Of a stretch of DNA of 63,646 nt, positions 62,549 through 63,646 are shown in pieces. Numbering within the stretch: the stretch's first letter is position 1; each line of letters starts with the position of its first letter. Source of the DNA: Shewanella hanedai (GTDB lineage: Bacteria; Pseudomonadota; Gammaproteobacteria; Enterobacterales; Shewanellaceae); assembly GCF_007197645.1 (NCBI RefSeq), contig NZ_VKGK01000030.1:1-63646 (forward strand). Direction: 5' to 3'. Both the position numbers and the translations under genes were made by a program. Below the pieces are notes generated by a model. That model saw only the letters and a list, made by a program, of their open reading frames with translations. It was not told the DNA's origin and did no database searches.

Positions 62549-62633
62549 TACTAATAAATGCGAAGGGTTAAGGTTTTATACTGGTAACTATATCGGTATT
62601 AAGTCAATATGGTTTGTGACTGTATTAAGATTT

Positions 62634-62710
62634 GCGCGTGTAGCTCAGCTGGATAGAGTACCTGGCTACGAACCAGGCGGTCGGAGGTTCGACTCCTTCC
62701 ACGCGCACCA
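62634..62710 (+). tRNA. tRNA-Arg (ACG), acceptor type B
   Basis: Acceptor GCGCGTG/CACGCGC, same as 62167; CCA encoded. Confidence 0.95.
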
Positions 62711-62775
62711 TATTTAAAACATGGGTCTCAAAAGTTATTTTGGAACTTAGTTTTAGGTAAAATTGAAATGTTTAT

Positions 62776-62852
62776 GCGGATGTAGCTCAGCTGGATAGAG
62801 TACCTGGCTACGAACCAGGCGGTCGGAGGTTCGACTCCTCCCATCCGCACCA
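62776..62852 (+). tRNA. tRNA-Arg (ACG), acceptor type A
   Basis: Acceptor GCGGATG/CATCCGC, identical to 61799; CCA encoded. Confidence 0.95.
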
Positions 62853-62885
62853 TTTCGATTGTTAGTGTTATAAAGGTTTATTTGT

Positions 62886-62962
62886 GCGGATGTAGCTCAG
62901 CTGGATAGAGTACCTGGCTACGAACCAGGCGGTCGGAGGTTCGACTCCTCCCATCCGCACCA
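62886..62962 (+). tRNA. tRNA-Arg (ACG), acceptor type A
   Basis: Acceptor GCGGATG/CATCCGC. The spacer behind it begins ATATTTA-GTTT-GAGTTGA like the spacer after 62098, indicating segmental duplication. Confidence 0.95.
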
Positions 62963-63031
62963 TATTTAGGTTTCGAGTTGATTTTGACTGGGAACAAGCT
63001 TACTCAAAAACGGGTAAGAAAAAAGAAATTT

Positions 63032-63108
63032 GCGCGTGTAGCTCAGCTGGATAGAGTACCTGGCTACGAACCAGGCGGTCGGAGGTTCGACTCCTTCCAC
63101 GCGCACCA
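63032..63108 (+). tRNA. tRNA-Arg (ACG), acceptor type B
   Basis: Acceptor GCGCGTG/CACGCGC; spacer before it ends GAAATT as before 62167. Confidence 0.95.
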
Positions 63109-63131
63109 TTTTTGTTGTGTATAAAAAATCT

Positions 63132-63223
63132 GGAGAGGTGGCCGAGTGGCCGAAGGCGCTCCCCTGCTAAGGGAGTATGGGCTTTAAATCCCATCGAGGG
63201 TTCGAATCCCTCCCTCTCCGCCA
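63132..63223 (+). tRNA. tRNA-Ser (GCT)
   Basis: Identical to 61686 and 62273; last gene of the array. Confidence 0.95.
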
Positions 63224-63230
63224 TCAAACA

Positions 63231-63259
63231 AGCCCATTGAGAAATCAATGGGCTTTTTT
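63231..63259 (+). terminator. Terminator closing the tRNA array
   Basis: AGCCCATTGA, loop GAAA, TCAATGGGCT with a T run; sister of the terminator at 62373 with compensated stem changes. Confidence 0.92.
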
Positions 63260-63472
63260 GTGTTTGGCTACAAATGTTCCTGCCATTCATTGGCATTTCC
63301 TCGATCCCAGGAGGTCTGAACACTTATGTCAAATTACCATGGCACAGCTCTACTTAATCGATAGAACCCAGCTCTGCCCCATTGAGCACTTGCCAGCATT
63401 GTTATCGTTATTTGTCAGATAAGGTTAACGATTTCATTCACCTCTACACTACAATTCTAAGCTCCCAATTAT

Positions 63473-63646
63473 ACCAATCAGTATAAAGATTTGATCGCTC
63501 AGCGAGAGTTTAGCGGTACTGAGGCAAGGCAACGAGTGAAGAGCATAGTTATTCTACGGTTAAGCTCGTTAACACAGCATCAGAACCGCTAAAACTCGCC
63601 TGTAAGGAGTGTTTTTGGCTGCCTATTTCTGCGTTGAATGAACTCA
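63473..63646. repeat. Start of a MITE-like/intergenic repeat, cut by the window end
   Basis: Begins ACCAATCAGTATAAAGAT and contains AGAGTTTAGCGGT and its later inverse ACCGCTAAAACTC (63584-63598), so the two arms pair. Words GTTATTCTACGG and TAACACAGC are shared loosely with the element at 14575-14890. A short similar start (CAGTATAAAGAT) occurs at 32521. No ORF; the right end lies outside. Confidence 0.55.

Noticed and set aside
61799..63108. Regularly spaced near-identical repeats resembling a CRISPR array
   Set aside because: Each repeat folds as a complete 77-nt tRNA-Arg with CCA; spacers are irregular in length.

Overview
The window looks like chromosome of a marine gammaproteobacterium, most likely Shewanella. 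This is inferred from the order rlmD-relA-mazG-pyrG-eno-ftsB-ispD-ispF-truD/surE-pcm-nlpD-rpoS, mutS, recA-alaS-csrA, from a tRNA-Ser/tRNA-Arg array behind csrA, from divergent barA/rlmD, and from protein style; no species is claimed. 

Layout. 1-900: the 3' end of a group II intron (domains V and VI are readable) followed by two copies of a hairpin-bearing intergenic repeat. 907-3486: a small accessory cluster (DUF2087 protein, two GNAT acetyltransferases, an AlkD-like HEAT-repeat protein, a membrane protein). 3584-6533: manC-manB, the GDP-mannose pathway. 6700-10294: an accessory stretch with two more copies of the repeat flanking what I read as two integron gene cassettes (HEPN/RES-domain protein; unknown protein), each followed by an attC-like site, with no integrase in view. 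10297-14453: DUF3300 protein, PhoQ/PhoP-like two-component system, PepSY protein. 14575-14890: a MITE-like element. 15037-32518: envelope and accessory genes (GlyGly-CTERM protein, beta-barrel protein, Fur-controlled TonB receptor, M20 peptidase, MocR regulator, a broken paiB, lipoproteins, a PotD-like binding protein, a MarR/OhrR regulator facing an NADP-dependent oxidoreductase across paired operators, a penicillin-acylase-family enzyme). 32687-39273: recN with a LexA box, an AEC transporter, a DUF416 protein, barA. 39370-61448: the conserved core block of stress response, cell division, isoprenoid synthesis and DNA repair. 61686-63223: twelve tRNA genes (nine Arg-ACG, three Ser-GCT). The window ends inside another repeat element. 

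How the genes work together. RelA, RpoS, NlpD, BarA and CsrA are linked stress and global regulators. RecA and RecN carry near-perfect LexA boxes and form the SOS part, with MutS beside them. PyrG, Eno, IspD and IspF supply nucleotides, glycolysis and isoprenoids; FtsB serves division. ManC and ManB make GDP-mannose for surface polysaccharide. 

Most notable observations: (1) two integron-cassette-like units with complementary R''/R' boxes; (2) a TruD-SurE gene fusion; (3) an intergenic repeat family that grows by acquiring short hairpins with ANGGA(T/C)-type loops, a shape resembling CsrA/RsmA sites; (4) an amplified tRNA-Arg/Ser array with two acceptor-stem versions of one tRNA-Arg; (5) a group II intron end at the window edge.
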